64,000 nt of DNA from contig NZ_JAJKFT010000010.1 in assembly GCF_020966755.1 (NCBI RefSeq), positions 3,752,481-3,816,480 on the forward strand. Direction: 5' to 3'. This document shows positions 7,766 through 15,925 of the stretch, in pieces (within the stretch, counting starts at the first letter, position 1; each line of letters opens with the position of its first letter). This DNA comes from Blastopirellula sediminis. GTDB taxonomy: Bacteria; Planctomycetota; Planctomycetia; Pirellulales; Pirellulaceae. A program made the position numbers and the translations under genes. The notes below the pieces were generated by a model. That model was given only the letters and a program-made list of their open reading frames with translations, had not been told where the DNA came from and did not search any database.

Positions 7766-9412
7766 ATGTCAGACGCGATCATCAACTCCGACCACAGCGA
7801 ATCAGCTTTCTCTGGAACGTCCATGTCGCACGATCACCACCACGAGGGCGGTTCCGATCGACCCGTTCTCATCGCCATCGGCGTCATCCTGGTCGCCTTC
7901 ATCCTGGCCACGCTGGCCGGATGGACGCAGCCGACGGTGGCGCATGTCGCCGCCGAAGCGCACGGCGAAGCGGTCCATGCCGAAGCGGCTCACGCCGAAC
8001 ATGGTGAGGAAGCGGCGTCCCATGGCGAAGAGCACGCCTCCGGCGATCATGGTCACGCCCATCCGGCGCCTCATCCGCTAGCGGTGATTCCGTTTATCGC
8101 CTTGTTGGGCGCCATCGCGGTCTTCCCGCTCCTGGGCTTTACCGCTCACTGGTGGGAAAGCAACAAAAATCGCTTCCTGGTCGCGGTGATCCTCGCTGGC
8201 GTGACCCTCCTTTACTACCTGATCCTGTATGTCGAAGCGGGATTTGGCGCCGCCCTCTCGCGCGTCGATCACGCCATCCTCAAAGAATACATTCCGTTCA
8301 TCGTCCTCCTCTTTTCGCTCTACGTCATCTCCGGCGGGATCCGAATCGAAGGGGATATGGCGGCCCATCCGTCGACCAATGCAATTTTCCTCGCCGTCGG
8401 CGGCGCCTTGGCCAGCTTCATCGGCACCACCGGCGCCGCGATGCTCTTGGTTCGCCCGTTGATCGAAACGAACAAAGAACGCAAATACGTTCAGCACACG
8501 GTCGTCTTCTTCATCTTCGTCGTCTGCAATTGCGGCGGTTTGTTGTTGCCGATCGGCGATCCGCCGCTCTTCCTCGGTTACCTGGAGGGTGTCGACTTCC
8601 TCTGGACGCTGCGCGAGTTGTGGATGCCGTGGCTGATGGTCAACGGGCTGTTGATCGCGATGTTCTACGCCGTCGACAAGTTCTACTACTATCCGCACGA
8701 AGCGAAGTCCGACATTGCGAAAGACGAAACGCAAACGACCCCGCTGCGCATTCGCGGTTTAATGCCGAACGCGTTGCTGTTGGTCGGCGTGATCCTCTCG
8801 GTCGCGCTGCTCGATCCGCAAAAGCCCTTCCCCGGCACCGACTGGCATCCTTACGTCTATCTGCGTGAAGTGGTGCAGTTGGCGCTGGTCGGTCTCAGCC
8901 TGGCCCTCGGTTCGAAGGCGGTTCGTACCGACAACAAGTTCAACTACCATGCGATCGTCGAAGTCGCCGCTTTGTTCGTCGGCATCTTCATCTGCATGCA
9001 GCCGGCCCTTGAACTGCTCAATCTTCACGGTCCGGACCTCGGAATCGACACGCCTATGAAGTTTTTCTGGATCACCGGCAGTTTGTCGGCGGTGCTCGAT
9101 AACGCTCCGACCTACCTCGTCTTCTTCCGAACGGCTGACGCCCAACATGTGGGAGAACGGCTGGTCGACTTGCTCCATCACAGCGGCAGCCCCGATGGGG
9201 CCGCGGCGACCATGAAACTGATGGCGATCAGCTTGGGCGCCGTCTTCATGGGAGCGATGACCTACATCGGCAACGGCCCGAACTTCATGGTCCGGGCGAT
9301 CGCCGAAGAATCAGGCGTCCGCATGCCGAGCTTCTTCGGATATGTGCTCTTTTACAGCCTGCCGATCCTGCTGCCGGTCATGATTTTGATGGCGCTGGTC
9401 TTCCTGCGATAA
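7766..9412 (+). CDS. Sodium:proton antiporter-like (IT superfamily / NhaD-like) membrane protein
   Basis: Polytopic inner-membrane protein of about 548 residues with roughly 11-13 hydrophobic segments. The motifs GTTGAAMLLVRP, CNCGGLLLPIGDPPLFLGYL and GSLSAVLDNAPTYLVFF match the ion-transporter superfamily (NhaD, CitMHS, ArsB); LDNAPT resembles the conserved LDN(V/A)PT of NhaD-type Na+/H+ antiporters. Unusual is a His-, Glu- and Ala-rich loop after the first TM (about residues 60-105, many AEAAHAE/HGEEHASGDHGHAH elements), plus a His-rich N-terminus, which could bind or buffer metal or protons. Start: ATG at 7766 behind GGAAG; TTG 7733 and ATG 7742 are alternatives. Substrate not proven. Confidence 0.82.
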   Translation: MSDAIINSDHSESAFSGTSMSHDHHHEGGSDRPVLIAIGVILVAFILATLAGWTQPTVAHVAAEAHGEAVHAEAAHAEHGEEAASHGEEHASGDHGHAHPAPHPLAVIPFIALLGAIAVFPLLGFTAHWWESNKNRFLVAVILAGVTLLYYLILYVEAGFGAALSRVDHAILKEYIPFIVLLFSLYVISGGIRIEGDMAAHPSTNAIFLAVGGALASFIGTTGAAMLLVRPLIETNKERKYVQHTVVFFIFVVCNCGGLLLPIGDPPLFLGYLEGVDFLWTLRELWMPWLMVNGLLIAMFYAVDKFYYYPHEAKSDIAKDETQTTPLRIRGLMPNALLLVGVILSVALLDPQKPFPGTDWHPYVYLREVVQLALVGLSLALGSKAVRTDNKFNYHAIVEVAALFVGIFICMQPALELLNLHGPDLGIDTPMKFFWITGSLSAVLDNAPTYLVFFRTADAQHVGERLVDLLHHSGSPDGAAATMKLMAISLGAVFMGAMTYIGNGPNFMVRAIAEESGVRMPSFFGYVLFYSLPILLPVMILMALVFLR

Positions 9413-9528
9413 GCGGCTGCGGCGTCGCGGCGACCGGGGCAAGCTCCGCATCGCCGCTAGTCGTACGGCTCGTGACTTAGTACGATCGAGCAAAGTCCCG
9501 TCTTTCGCTCCAGCGTATAAATGCAGCC

Positions 9529-10701
9529 GTGAACTACGAATACGTCGAAACGCAGTCCCAACTTGCCGACCTGTGCGACCGCCTGCGCTCGCAGTCGCAC
9601 ATCTATTTCGACACCGAATTCGTCTCGGAAGACGTTTATCTCCCTGATTTGTGCCTGGTCCAGATCGCGGCGGGCGACATATTGGCGATTGTTGATCCGA
9701 AGCGGATCGACAGCATGCAGGTCTTTTGGGACCTGATCGCCGATGGGGACCACGTCTCGGTCGTCCATTCCGGCCGCGAAGAGTTCCTCTTCTGCTACCG
9801 GGCGACTGGCAAACCTCCGGCCAACTTGTTTGACACGCAGATCGCCGGCGGGCTGATCGGGATGGAATATCCCGCCTCGTTCGGCAACCTGATTCTGCGG
9901 CTGCTCGACGAGAAGCTGCCGAAGGGAGAAACCCGCACTGACTGGCGCGTTCGCCCATTGAGCACGCGGCAGATCGAATACGCGCTGAACGACGTCGCTT
10001 ATCTCGGCCCTGCGGCTCGCGAGCTCGAAAAAGAGCTGGAGCGGCTCGACCGGGTCGCCTGGATGCAGGAAGAGATGCAGTCGTGGCAAGACGCGTTGGT
10101 CGAATCGACGCAGCGCGCCCGTTGGCGAAACGTCTCCGGCACCGGCAGTCTCAGCCGCCGCTCGTTGGCGGTCGTGCGCGAACTTTGGAAGTGGCGCGAC
10201 AAAAAAGCTTCCGCCGCCAACATTCCGGCTCGGCGGATCTTGCGTGACGACCTGATCGCCGAACTGGCGAAACGAAAGTCGGCGAACGTCAAACAGATCC
10301 GCGCGATTCGCGGCATGCAGCGAAGCGACCTGAATCGCTACTTCGAAGAGATCGGCGAAGCGATTCAAATCGCCCTCGACATGGACGAAGCCGATTGCCC
10401 CTCGTCGCAGCCGAACTGGAACCAGGGGAAACAGTACGTCGTGCTGGGGCAGTTCCTCTCCGCCGCTCTCGGCAGCATCTGCCGCGAAGCGAAAGTGGCG
10501 CCGAGTCTCGCTTGCACCGTGCAGGACGTCCGCGACCTGGTCGCCTATCATCTTGACGGCGCCCCCGAGAAACCATCGCTCGCCCAAGGCTGGCGAGCCG
10601 AAGTGATCGGCAAAACGATCGAAGAGCTCCTCGACGGCTCGCTAGTCGTCCGTGTAGGAGATCCCCACGCCGTCGAACCCCTCTCCTTCGACCGCCGCTA
10701 A
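9529..10701 (+). CDS. rnd: Ribonuclease D-like 3'-5' exonuclease
   Basis: 390-residue DEDDy exonuclease that trims tRNA and other structured RNA 3' ends. Exo motif I is D28-T-E30 (YFDTEF), motif II lies around FDTQIAGGLIG, and motif III is YALNDVAYL with the tyrosine/aspartate pair. An HRDC-like helical domain follows (about 205-285: VVRELWKWRDKKASAANIPARRIL), then a C-terminal second helical unit. Translation most likely starts at a GTG (9529), because the nearby ATG at 9521 is out of frame. It is downstream of the antiporter gene with 116 bp in between, same strand. Confidence 0.92.
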   Translation: MNYEYVETQSQLADLCDRLRSQSHIYFDTEFVSEDVYLPDLCLVQIAAGDILAIVDPKRIDSMQVFWDLIADGDHVSVVHSGREEFLFCYRATGKPPANLFDTQIAGGLIGMEYPASFGNLILRLLDEKLPKGETRTDWRVRPLSTRQIEYALNDVAYLGPAARELEKELERLDRVAWMQEEMQSWQDALVESTQRARWRNVSGTGSLSRRSLAVVRELWKWRDKKASAANIPARRILRDDLIAELAKRKSANVKQIRAIRGMQRSDLNRYFEEIGEAIQIALDMDEADCPSSQPNWNQGKQYVVLGQFLSAALGSICREAKVAPSLACTVQDVRDLVAYHLDGAPEKPSLAQGWRAEVIGKTIEELLDGSLVVRVGDPHAVEPLSFDRR

Positions 10702-10710
10702 TCTGGCGCC

Positions 10711-10746
10711 GCGCCCAATAGTAGCCCGAAGCGCAAGCGAGGGAAA
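10711..10746 (-). repeat. 36-bp interspersed repeat, copy 1
   Basis: Sequence GCGCCCAATAGTAGCCCGAA... identical over 36 bp to copy 2 (10821) and to the reverse complement at 13289-13324. Diverged copies at 13171, 13399 and 22823. Confidence 0.85.
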
Positions 10747-10820
10747 AGCGGCCGGGAAGAAGAATAGAACACGGAAGCCACGGACGAGTCACGGCAAGAG
10801 AAAGCCCCCAAGCAGCAAGC

Positions 10821-10856
10821 GCGCCCAATAGTAGCCCGAAGCGCAAGCGAGGGAAA
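10821..10856 (-). repeat. 36-bp interspersed repeat, copy 2
   Basis: Perfect direct copy of 10711-10746, with 74 bp between the two. The sequence between them (10751-10800) is itself matched in inverted form at 13343-13395, so a unit of about 150 bp is duplicated in inverse orientation on either side of the ATPase gene. Confidence 0.85.
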
Positions 10857-10930
10857 TGCGGTCGCAAGCAGAGCGAACGTTTAGAATCGCCAACAATTCT
10901 GAATTGCCAAACAGCGCACTCTTCCATCCG

Positions 10931-10991
10931 CCCCAACGGGGCGAACTAACCTAGCCCAGGGTAAGTCGCCAACGGCGACGCAGCCCTGGGT
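10931..10991 (+). repeat. 61-bp inverted repeat, left arm
   Basis: Begins CCCCAACGGGGC, contains GTAAGTCGCCAACGGCGACGC and ends CAGCCCTGGGT. It is nearly identical (about four differences) to the reverse complement of 11167-11227. Each arm contains its own palindromes (CCCCAACGGGG; TCGCCAACGGCGA), as in REP-like elements. Confidence 0.88.
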
Positions 10992-11123
10992 CACGGTCAT
11001 TCATTTTTTTGCGAAGCCCCAAAGGGGCGCGCTAAACGAGCGCCGGATTCCGGTCAAAACCAACCGACTGGACCGCCACGCCAATTTTTTTTCGCAGGGA
11101 CGACGCAACTTGATCGTTTCCAT

Positions 11124-12788
11124 TTAGATCGCCCCGTTGGGGCTTACGTCATTCATGCACATACCAACCCAGGGCTGCGTCGCCGTTGGCGACTTACCCT
11201 GGGCTAGATTAGGTTGCCCCGTTGGGGCATTTTGAAGAGCGTCGGTTGAGGTTGGCGGATTGACTGGACCGCTGACGCGACTTTTTTCGACCGTCGGACT
11301 GGACTCGACCGCGTCATTTTTTTCTTGGGCCGGCGTGATCAATCGATACCTCGGATAACACGACTGTTTCTCGTTGACGATCTTTTCAATCTCCCCCGCC
11401 GCGACCATCCGATCCCACGCCCGGGCGAACTTCGTGCCGTTCATGCCGCAGTTTTCGCGGACTCGCAACTTCGTCGCGTGCGCCTCGCCGAGGTCGGTCA
11501 TCGCCAGGCGAATTCGCGACCGCATTCGCTCGTCCATCGCGGCGTCTTTCAGACGCTCGGCTTCGTCTCGCAATGTTTCCGCTTCGTGCACGATCGTTTG
11601 CCAACGTCGCCCTACGCCGGTCAATCTTCCTTCCTCGACATCGACGCCCCATTCGCCCCCTTGGCCGGCGTAGCCGCCGAGCGTTAGCCAGAGTCGATGC
11701 TCTCCACTTCCCGGCGCATAATCTTGGCGGCGATTCACGAGGAGCCACTGCTGCGCGAAGTCGAGACTGCCGGCGAGAATCGACGCTTCCAACTTGCCAG
11801 GCTTCATTTCTTTCCGCGTTTGGACGCAGAGAATTGGCGTGGCGCCGTTGTCGAGACAACACTGCGCAAGCGTCTGCAGCGCTTCGGCTTGCTTTCGTTT
11901 GCCGGTCGAACTTAACCGAATCGCATCGATCACCACCACTTCCAACTCGTGCTTCGTGATCCAGTCGCGGAGTTTGCCCAGGCACTCCGGTTCGGCAGGA
12001 TTGTCGGTGGTGAGCATCCACATCAGATTGTTCCGATTTGGTGCCGCCTGCCGAGCTTCACCCCACCGCTGCGTAAGATCGGTCAGAGTTTGTTGTTGAT
12101 GGCTACTGCCGGCGAAGCCGACTCGCAGCGGTTTTTCCGCGGCGAACTGGCCAAGGAATTTGCCGCCTCTCGCCAGTGCCGCACACAGATCGACCGCGAG
12201 CGAACTCTTTAACGTTTTGCTGGGACCGACGATCACCGCCGGTTCGTTACGGGTAAGAAAGTTCGCAAGCAGCCACTCGCGCGGCTTTTGTTCGGCGAAC
12301 AGTTCTTCGGTGGTCAGCGTTCGAAACGAACTTCCGCCGCCGAGTTCAAGCCGCACAATTTCGCCATCCCGCGGCAATTCGACTGGTTCCGGTTCCTGCG
12401 TCAGTCGTTTTCGTAAGGCCGCCGCGTAGTCGGCAAGGTTGTTCATGTCGCCGCCGGAATGCATCACCGCTTGAATCAGCGCCGAAGCGGTCAGCTTGTC
12501 GTAGCCGTAGGTGAGGAGGTCGGCGAGCAACTGCTGGTCGTCTCGATCTTCGTCGCCAGTGAGGTGCAGCCCGAGGAGGGCTGAGTAGATGTCGCGATGG
12601 CACGGCACGCGAAAAACTTGCAGCGGGAGCGCATCTTCGCTTAAGCGTTCGGGGTACATCATCATGCAGGCGAGCCATTGCGCTTCGACGAACTCTTCGT
12701 TGGCCGAGATGCTATTCGCGTCTTTGCTCTTCTTCTTTTGCTTCGCGCGCAGCAGCGCCCCGAGGCGCCGGATTCGGGCCTTTCGCAT
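11124..12788 (-). CDS. RecA-like (AAA_25/DnaB-type) ATPase with repeat-derived C-terminus
   Basis: About 554 residues, cytoplasmic. After a basic N-terminus a DnaB-N-like helical region is seen (about residues 30-125, with ACMMMYPERLSEDALPL and RDIYSALLGLH). A RecA-fold ATPase follows: Walker A VGPSKTLKSS near residue 186 and Walker B EVVVIDAIRLS near 280, then WGVDVEEGRLTG. The C-terminal part has a winged-helix look (TKLRVRENCGMNGTKFARAWDRM). Such proteins occur with plasmid or phage replication functions (RepA/DnaB relatives), but none are adjacent. Start: ATG 12788 with AGGA eight bases upstream; ATG 12821 is less likely. The last roughly 35 codons come from an inverted repeat, suggesting the original end was replaced by insertion. 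Confidence 0.75.
   Translation of the reverse strand: MRKARIRRLGALLRAKQKKKSKDANSISANEEFVEAQWLACMMMYPERLSEDALPLQVFRVPCHRDIYSALLGLHLTGDEDRDDQQLLADLLTYGYDKLTASALIQAVMHSGGDMNNLADYAAALRKRLTQEPEPVELPRDGEIVRLELGGGSSFRTLTTEELFAEQKPREWLLANFLTRNEPAVIVGPSKTLKSSLAVDLCAALARGGKFLGQFAAEKPLRVGFAGSSHQQQTLTDLTQRWGEARQAAPNRNNLMWMLTTDNPAEPECLGKLRDWITKHELEVVVIDAIRLSSTGKRKQAEALQTLAQCCLDNGATPILCVQTRKEMKPGKLEASILAGSLDFAQQWLLVNRRQDYAPGSGEHRLWLTLGGYAGQGGEWGVDVEEGRLTGVGRRWQTIVHEAETLRDEAERLKDAAMDERMRSRIRLAMTDLGEAHATKLRVRENCGMNGTKFARAWDRMVAAGEIEKIVNEKQSCYPRYRLITPAQEKNDAVESSPTVEKSRVSGPVNPPTSTDALQNAPTGQPNLAQGKSPTATQPWVGMCMNDVSPNGAI
11128..11227 (-). repeat. Inverted repeat, right arm, lying inside the 3' end of the ATPase gene
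   Basis: The arm proper is 11167-11227; the outer GCCCCGTTGGGGC block at 11131-11143 matches the corresponding palindrome beyond the left arm. The open reading frame of the ATPase gene runs through the whole element and ends at 11124, so its C-terminal residues are repeat-encoded. Confidence 0.85.
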
Positions 12789-12980
12789 TGGCGTTTTCCT
12801 CAAGCAAGCGCGCACGGCCATCCCGGCGAGAGTTTCGCGCTTTGGAAAAAAGAGGCCTCGGTCCGATCACGAGGCGTGAAGAAAAAGGGATGCTGGGCGG
12901 TTGATCAGACGCCCGCATCTTGAGGGGTGTAGTATACAAAACGCCAGTGCGTTTTGCAAGAGAGATTTATGGTCCGGGTA

Positions 12981-13151
12981 GGGTGGGTGGCCCGACCAGT
13001 CGGTGACGACTGGTTGGGTCGCTTTAGCGACAAGATGCCGCGCCATGCGGTTGGAAGTTGTTAAACGTGCGATTGCTTTGTGACCGGATGGCGCTGCATC
13101 TTGTTGCTGCGCAACCCAGCCAGTTCTTTGAGGGAACTGGCCGGGCCACCC
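12981..13151. repeat. Hyphenated palindrome with imperfect arms of about 65 bp
   Basis: Left arm 12981-13046 (GGGTGGGTGGCCCGACCAGT ... GCGACAAGATGCCGCGCCAT) and right arm 13088-13151 (ATGGCGCTGCATCTTGTTGC ... GGCCGGGCCACCC) are imperfect reverse complements around a 41-bp spacer. Each arm has an internal small hairpin (ACCAGTC/GACTGGT; CCAGTT/AACTGG). A third repeat type in the same island. Confidence 0.7.
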
Positions 13152-13170
13152 TTGCTTTAGAACTTGCGGG

Positions 13171-13207
13171 CGCATTCACTCGGCTTGCGCCTCGGGTTAG
13201 TGTGGGG
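13171..13207 (+). repeat. 36-bp repeat family, diverged copy
   Basis: GCATTCACTCGGCTTGCGCC followed by TCGGGTTAGTGTGGGG. Same core as the other copies (GCATT-YCCTCG-CTTGCGC-YTCGGGCTA) with several substitutions. Confidence 0.7.
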
Positions 13208-13288
13208 AGTTGTCCGCCTTCGTCATTGGCGACTTCGTGCTTGATTCGTCATTCGAGCTTCGACATTCGTCATTCACTTGCGGACGCA

Positions 13289-13324
13289 TTTCCCTCGCTT
13301 GCGCTTCGGGCTACTATTGGGCGC
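13289..13324 (+). repeat. 36-bp repeat family, exact inverted copy
   Basis: Perfect reverse complement of 10711-10746 and 10821-10856. Together with the matching stretch up to 13431 it forms an inverted copy of the 10711-10860 unit. Confidence 0.85.
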
Positions 13325-13398
13325 GCTGTGGGCTACTATTCTTGCCGTGTTCTTACCGTGACTCGTCCGTGGCTTCCGTGTTCTATTTCTTCTTCCGG

Positions 13399-13431
13399 AC
13401 GCATTCCCTTGCTTGCGCTGCGGGCTAGTTT
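13399..13431 (+). repeat. 36-bp repeat family, diverged copy
   Basis: GACGCATTCCCTTGCTTGCG then CTGCGGGCTAG. A few substitutions from the consensus; last of three plus-oriented copies here. Confidence 0.7.
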
Positions 13432-13454
13432 GTGCCGCGTTGCGGGTGGGGATG

Positions 13455-13485
13455 AAAAAAGCCTGTCGGGTTACGACAGGCTTTT
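13455..13485 (-). terminator. Rho-independent terminator of the DUF11 protein gene
   Basis: Read on the minus strand: AAGCCTGTCG, five-base loop TAACC, CGACAGGCTT followed by TTTT. Ten-base-pair perfect stem, 28 bp after the stop codon at 13513. Confidence 0.9.
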
Positions 13486-13512
13486 GCTTGCTGAGGAGCT
13501 TTCGCGGTTTAA

Positions 13513-15780
13513 TTAGCGAAAGCGGCTGTACGGGGTCGGCGAGAGCGGAGTCGGCTCGGCCGGGCGTTGCGCTTCCATCAGCGGCGTCTTCAGTGGAGTG
13601 GGCTGCGGATTCGACGGTTGCGAGAGGACCCCTTCGCCGTAGAAGCGAGTCGTCTCTTCGCTGGCCAGCTTGGTGACCGGTTCGCGGCAGCGAACTTCGG
13701 CCCGGAAGCTGTGGCTGCCGGCGGTCAGGGCCTTGGCCGAAACCTTCAGGACCAGGTTCTTTTCGGGGCCGAGCGACTGGATCGGGCTGAAGATGACCTG
13801 ACCGGCGTCGATGTTCGCCTGGCCGCCCGAAACCTGCGTCGGTTCGATCCCTTGCGAGAACTGAACGGTGACTTCGATTCCTTCGGCCGCCTTGGTGCCG
13901 CGGTTTTCCAAACGGAATTCATAGGTCACTTCTTCGCCAACCGGCGCCGGACCCTTCGGATCGTTGACGTACAGTTTGAGGTCGGCGACCGATTCAACCA
14001 TGGTCGTGACGTTTTGCGAAGCGAGCAAGCCGTCCGACGATTTGCAGTTGGCGAGGATCGTGTTGTTGCCGCCGACCATCAGCGTGCAGTCGAGCTTCAG
14101 CGGGCGAACCGCTTGGGCTTCGAGGGCGCCGATGTTCCAAACGACTTTGTTGCCGACCGCGTCATACTTGCCGCCGTCGGAGCACGATTCAAACTTGGCG
14201 CCGGTCGGCAGGGTCGCTTCGGCGACCACTCCGGCCGCTTGGGCGTTGCCGTTGTTGCTGACGTTGAGCAGGTAGCTGGCCGAGGTTGCGGCGTATTTGA
14301 CCGGAGGACCGTTGGCGACCAGTTGCAGATTCGCACGACGAACGGTGACCGCTTCGGTCGCTTGAGCGCGAAGGCCCCCTTCCGCGAACGCTTCGGCCGA
14401 GATCTTCAATTCGCCCGCCTGGCGAGCGGCGAATTCGACTTCGATCACCTTCTTGCCGCCCGGCTGGATGCTGCCGATCTGGTCGAAGGTGGTCGGATCT
14501 TGGCCCGCCTTCAGCGGCATCAGGGTGATGCCGACGTTCTCGGCGACGCCGCTGCCCGGGTTGGTGATCACGATGCTATAGATTTGCGTTTCGCCGAACA
14601 GCACTTCGCTGGGGCCTTGAATCGCCATGTTCAGCTTCGGTTCGAGCACGTTGACCGTGGTCGACGCGCTGGCCGCCGAGAAGGCGACGTCGACGCCGAG
14701 GTCAAAGCCGCGGTTGTTACGCGTGGCGAGTTCCAGGTTCAGCGTCCCTTCGGCGCCGGCCGGCAAGACCGGCATCTGCCAAACGATGAAGTTCGAGGCG
14801 CCACCCATCGTGTTCGCTTGGGCGGTACCCATCGCAGCACGTTGGTTGACCAATTCGACTCCGTGCGGAGTTTGAATCTTGATCGCCACGTCGCGAGCGT
14901 CGACTTTGCCGAGGTTCTTCGCGACCACCTGGAAGACCGACGGCTTACCGACGACCATCGACTTCGGGCCAATCGTCTCAACCGCGACGCTCGGCGAAGC
15001 GACCGTTAGCAGCGACCCAGCGGTCGGATTGGGAGTCGCGGCCGGCTGGTCGTCCTGTCCGCCATCGAATCGCATCGGGCCGGGGCTCGACGCGGCGGGA
15101 GCTTCTTGGATCGGCGCCGGTTGGGCCGTTTCGGCGGCGCCGGAGTTCCAACGCGAGATCGGCGCCGGAGCGGCCGGCACATCAGGCGAGAAACGGCTGC
15201 CGCTGGTCGCGGCCGGCGGAGTGACGCTCGGCGTCGCTTCGGGAGCGGCGGCGGCTGGGTTGAAGCGTCGCGACGACGGCTGCGGCATGGCGGCCGGTTC
15301 GGTCGGTTGTTCGAGTTGCTTGGGAGCGGCCGCAGGTGGGGTTTCGCCGTTTTCCATCGCCGACAACGCGGCCTGCAGGGCCGGCGGCAAACCGGCGACG
15401 CTGGAAGCTCCGCCCGGAGCGGCCATGTCGCGACGACGACTCGAGGGCTTTTCATCCTCTTCCGCAGCGGTGAGCTGGGTGGTCGGGGCCGGTTGATCGG
15501 TGACCGACAATTCGACCGGACGGCGGATCGGCAGCGCGTTGCCGGGGGTGAATTTTTGCAGCGGAATCTCTTCTTCGGCCGCAGTCAGGCGAATCGCCCC
15601 GTGCGAATGGCCGTCGTCCAGCGCAAGCGCATGAACGGCGCCTGGCAGATGGTCGGCGATTCGGCCCGGCTCGGCGGCGTTGCTATCGTTCGCAGCGGCT
15701 TGATCGCTGGTAAGATAATAGACGCTGACGGCCACCAGGACGCTGGCGGTGACCGAGATGAGAATGGCTTTTCGGAACAT
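13513..15780 (-). CDS. DUF11/CARDB-like repeat envelope protein
   Basis: 755 residues. An N-terminal hydrophobic segment (FRKAILISVTASVLVAVSVYYL) gives a signal anchor, so the protein is exported or membrane-tethered. Residues about 60-290 are low-complexity, rich in Ala/Pro (repeated AAP/TPP and SRRF elements). The rest consists of beta-sandwich repeats: NPGSGVAENVGITLMPL, NNGNAQAAGVVAEATLPTGA and NRGTKAAEGIEVTVQF are the 'N-x-G ... A-x-x-V ... LP-x-G' blocks of DUF11/conserved-repeat domains. The C-terminus ends in Pro-rich sequence. The start is ATG 15780, since the frame further upstream gives unlikely sequence. Probable structural or adhesive cell-surface protein; exact role unknown. Confidence 0.82.
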   Translation of the reverse strand: MFRKAILISVTASVLVAVSVYYLTSDQAAANDSNAAEPGRIADHLPGAVHALALDDGHSHGAIRLTAAEEEIPLQKFTPGNALPIRRPVELSVTDQPAPTTQLTAAEEDEKPSSRRRDMAAPGGASSVAGLPPALQAALSAMENGETPPAAAPKQLEQPTEPAAMPQPSSRRFNPAAAAPEATPSVTPPAATSGSRFSPDVPAAPAPISRWNSGAAETAQPAPIQEAPAASSPGPMRFDGGQDDQPAATPNPTAGSLLTVASPSVAVETIGPKSMVVGKPSVFQVVAKNLGKVDARDVAIKIQTPHGVELVNQRAAMGTAQANTMGGASNFIVWQMPVLPAGAEGTLNLELATRNNRGFDLGVDVAFSAASASTTVNVLEPKLNMAIQGPSEVLFGETQIYSIVITNPGSGVAENVGITLMPLKAGQDPTTFDQIGSIQPGGKKVIEVEFAARQAGELKISAEAFAEGGLRAQATEAVTVRRANLQLVANGPPVKYAATSASYLLNVSNNGNAQAAGVVAEATLPTGAKFESCSDGGKYDAVGNKVVWNIGALEAQAVRPLKLDCTLMVGGNNTILANCKSSDGLLASQNVTTMVESVADLKLYVNDPKGPAPVGEEVTYEFRLENRGTKAAEGIEVTVQFSQGIEPTQVSGGQANIDAGQVIFSPIQSLGPEKNLVLKVSAKALTAGSHSFRAEVRCREPVTKLASEETTRFYGEGVLSQPSNPQPTPLKTPLMEAQRPAEPTPLSPTPYSRFR

Positions 15781-15925
15781 GCTGAAACCCAACTGGGGGA
15801 TAGAAATCGGTGGTCTCCGTTGTCGTATCGGTCGTAGCGGTACGCACGGTTTAATGCAATTTGACGGTAGCGAAAAATAGAGAGACTTTGACGGCGGTAA
15901 CGCCGCTCGGGAGAAGGTAGCCAGG

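Larger units (their letters stand above)
10702..11123. other. Repeat-filled intergenic region
   Basis: No gene. It holds two copies of the 36-bp repeat (10711, 10821) and the left arm of a large inverted repeat (10931-10991), with a further GCCCCAAAGGGGC palindrome at 11016-11028 and T-rich runs at 11004-11010 and 11084-11092. Confidence 0.7.
12789..13512. other. Repeat-filled intergenic region with no gene
   Basis: About 720 bp. It contains a large hyphenated palindrome (12981-13151), three plus-strand copies of the 36-bp repeat family (13171, 13289, 13399) with spacer matching 10751-10800 in inverse, simple ATTCGTCATTC-like repeats near 13218-13275, and the terminator of the next gene. Short ORFs here have no protein-like features. 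Confidence 0.65.

Noticed and set aside
10711-10856. Two perfect 36-bp direct repeats as a CRISPR array
   Set aside because: Only two direct copies with a 74-bp spacer, inverted copies elsewhere, and no cas genes.
12712-12939. Short minus-strand ORF upstream of the ATPase gene
   Set aside because: Arg/Pro-rich composition of a shadow frame, overlapping the start of the ATPase gene.
13567-15009. 480-codon plus-strand frame opposite the DUF11 gene
   Set aside because: Shadow ORF: no signal, domains or RBS; the minus-strand frame has recognisable repeats and a terminator.
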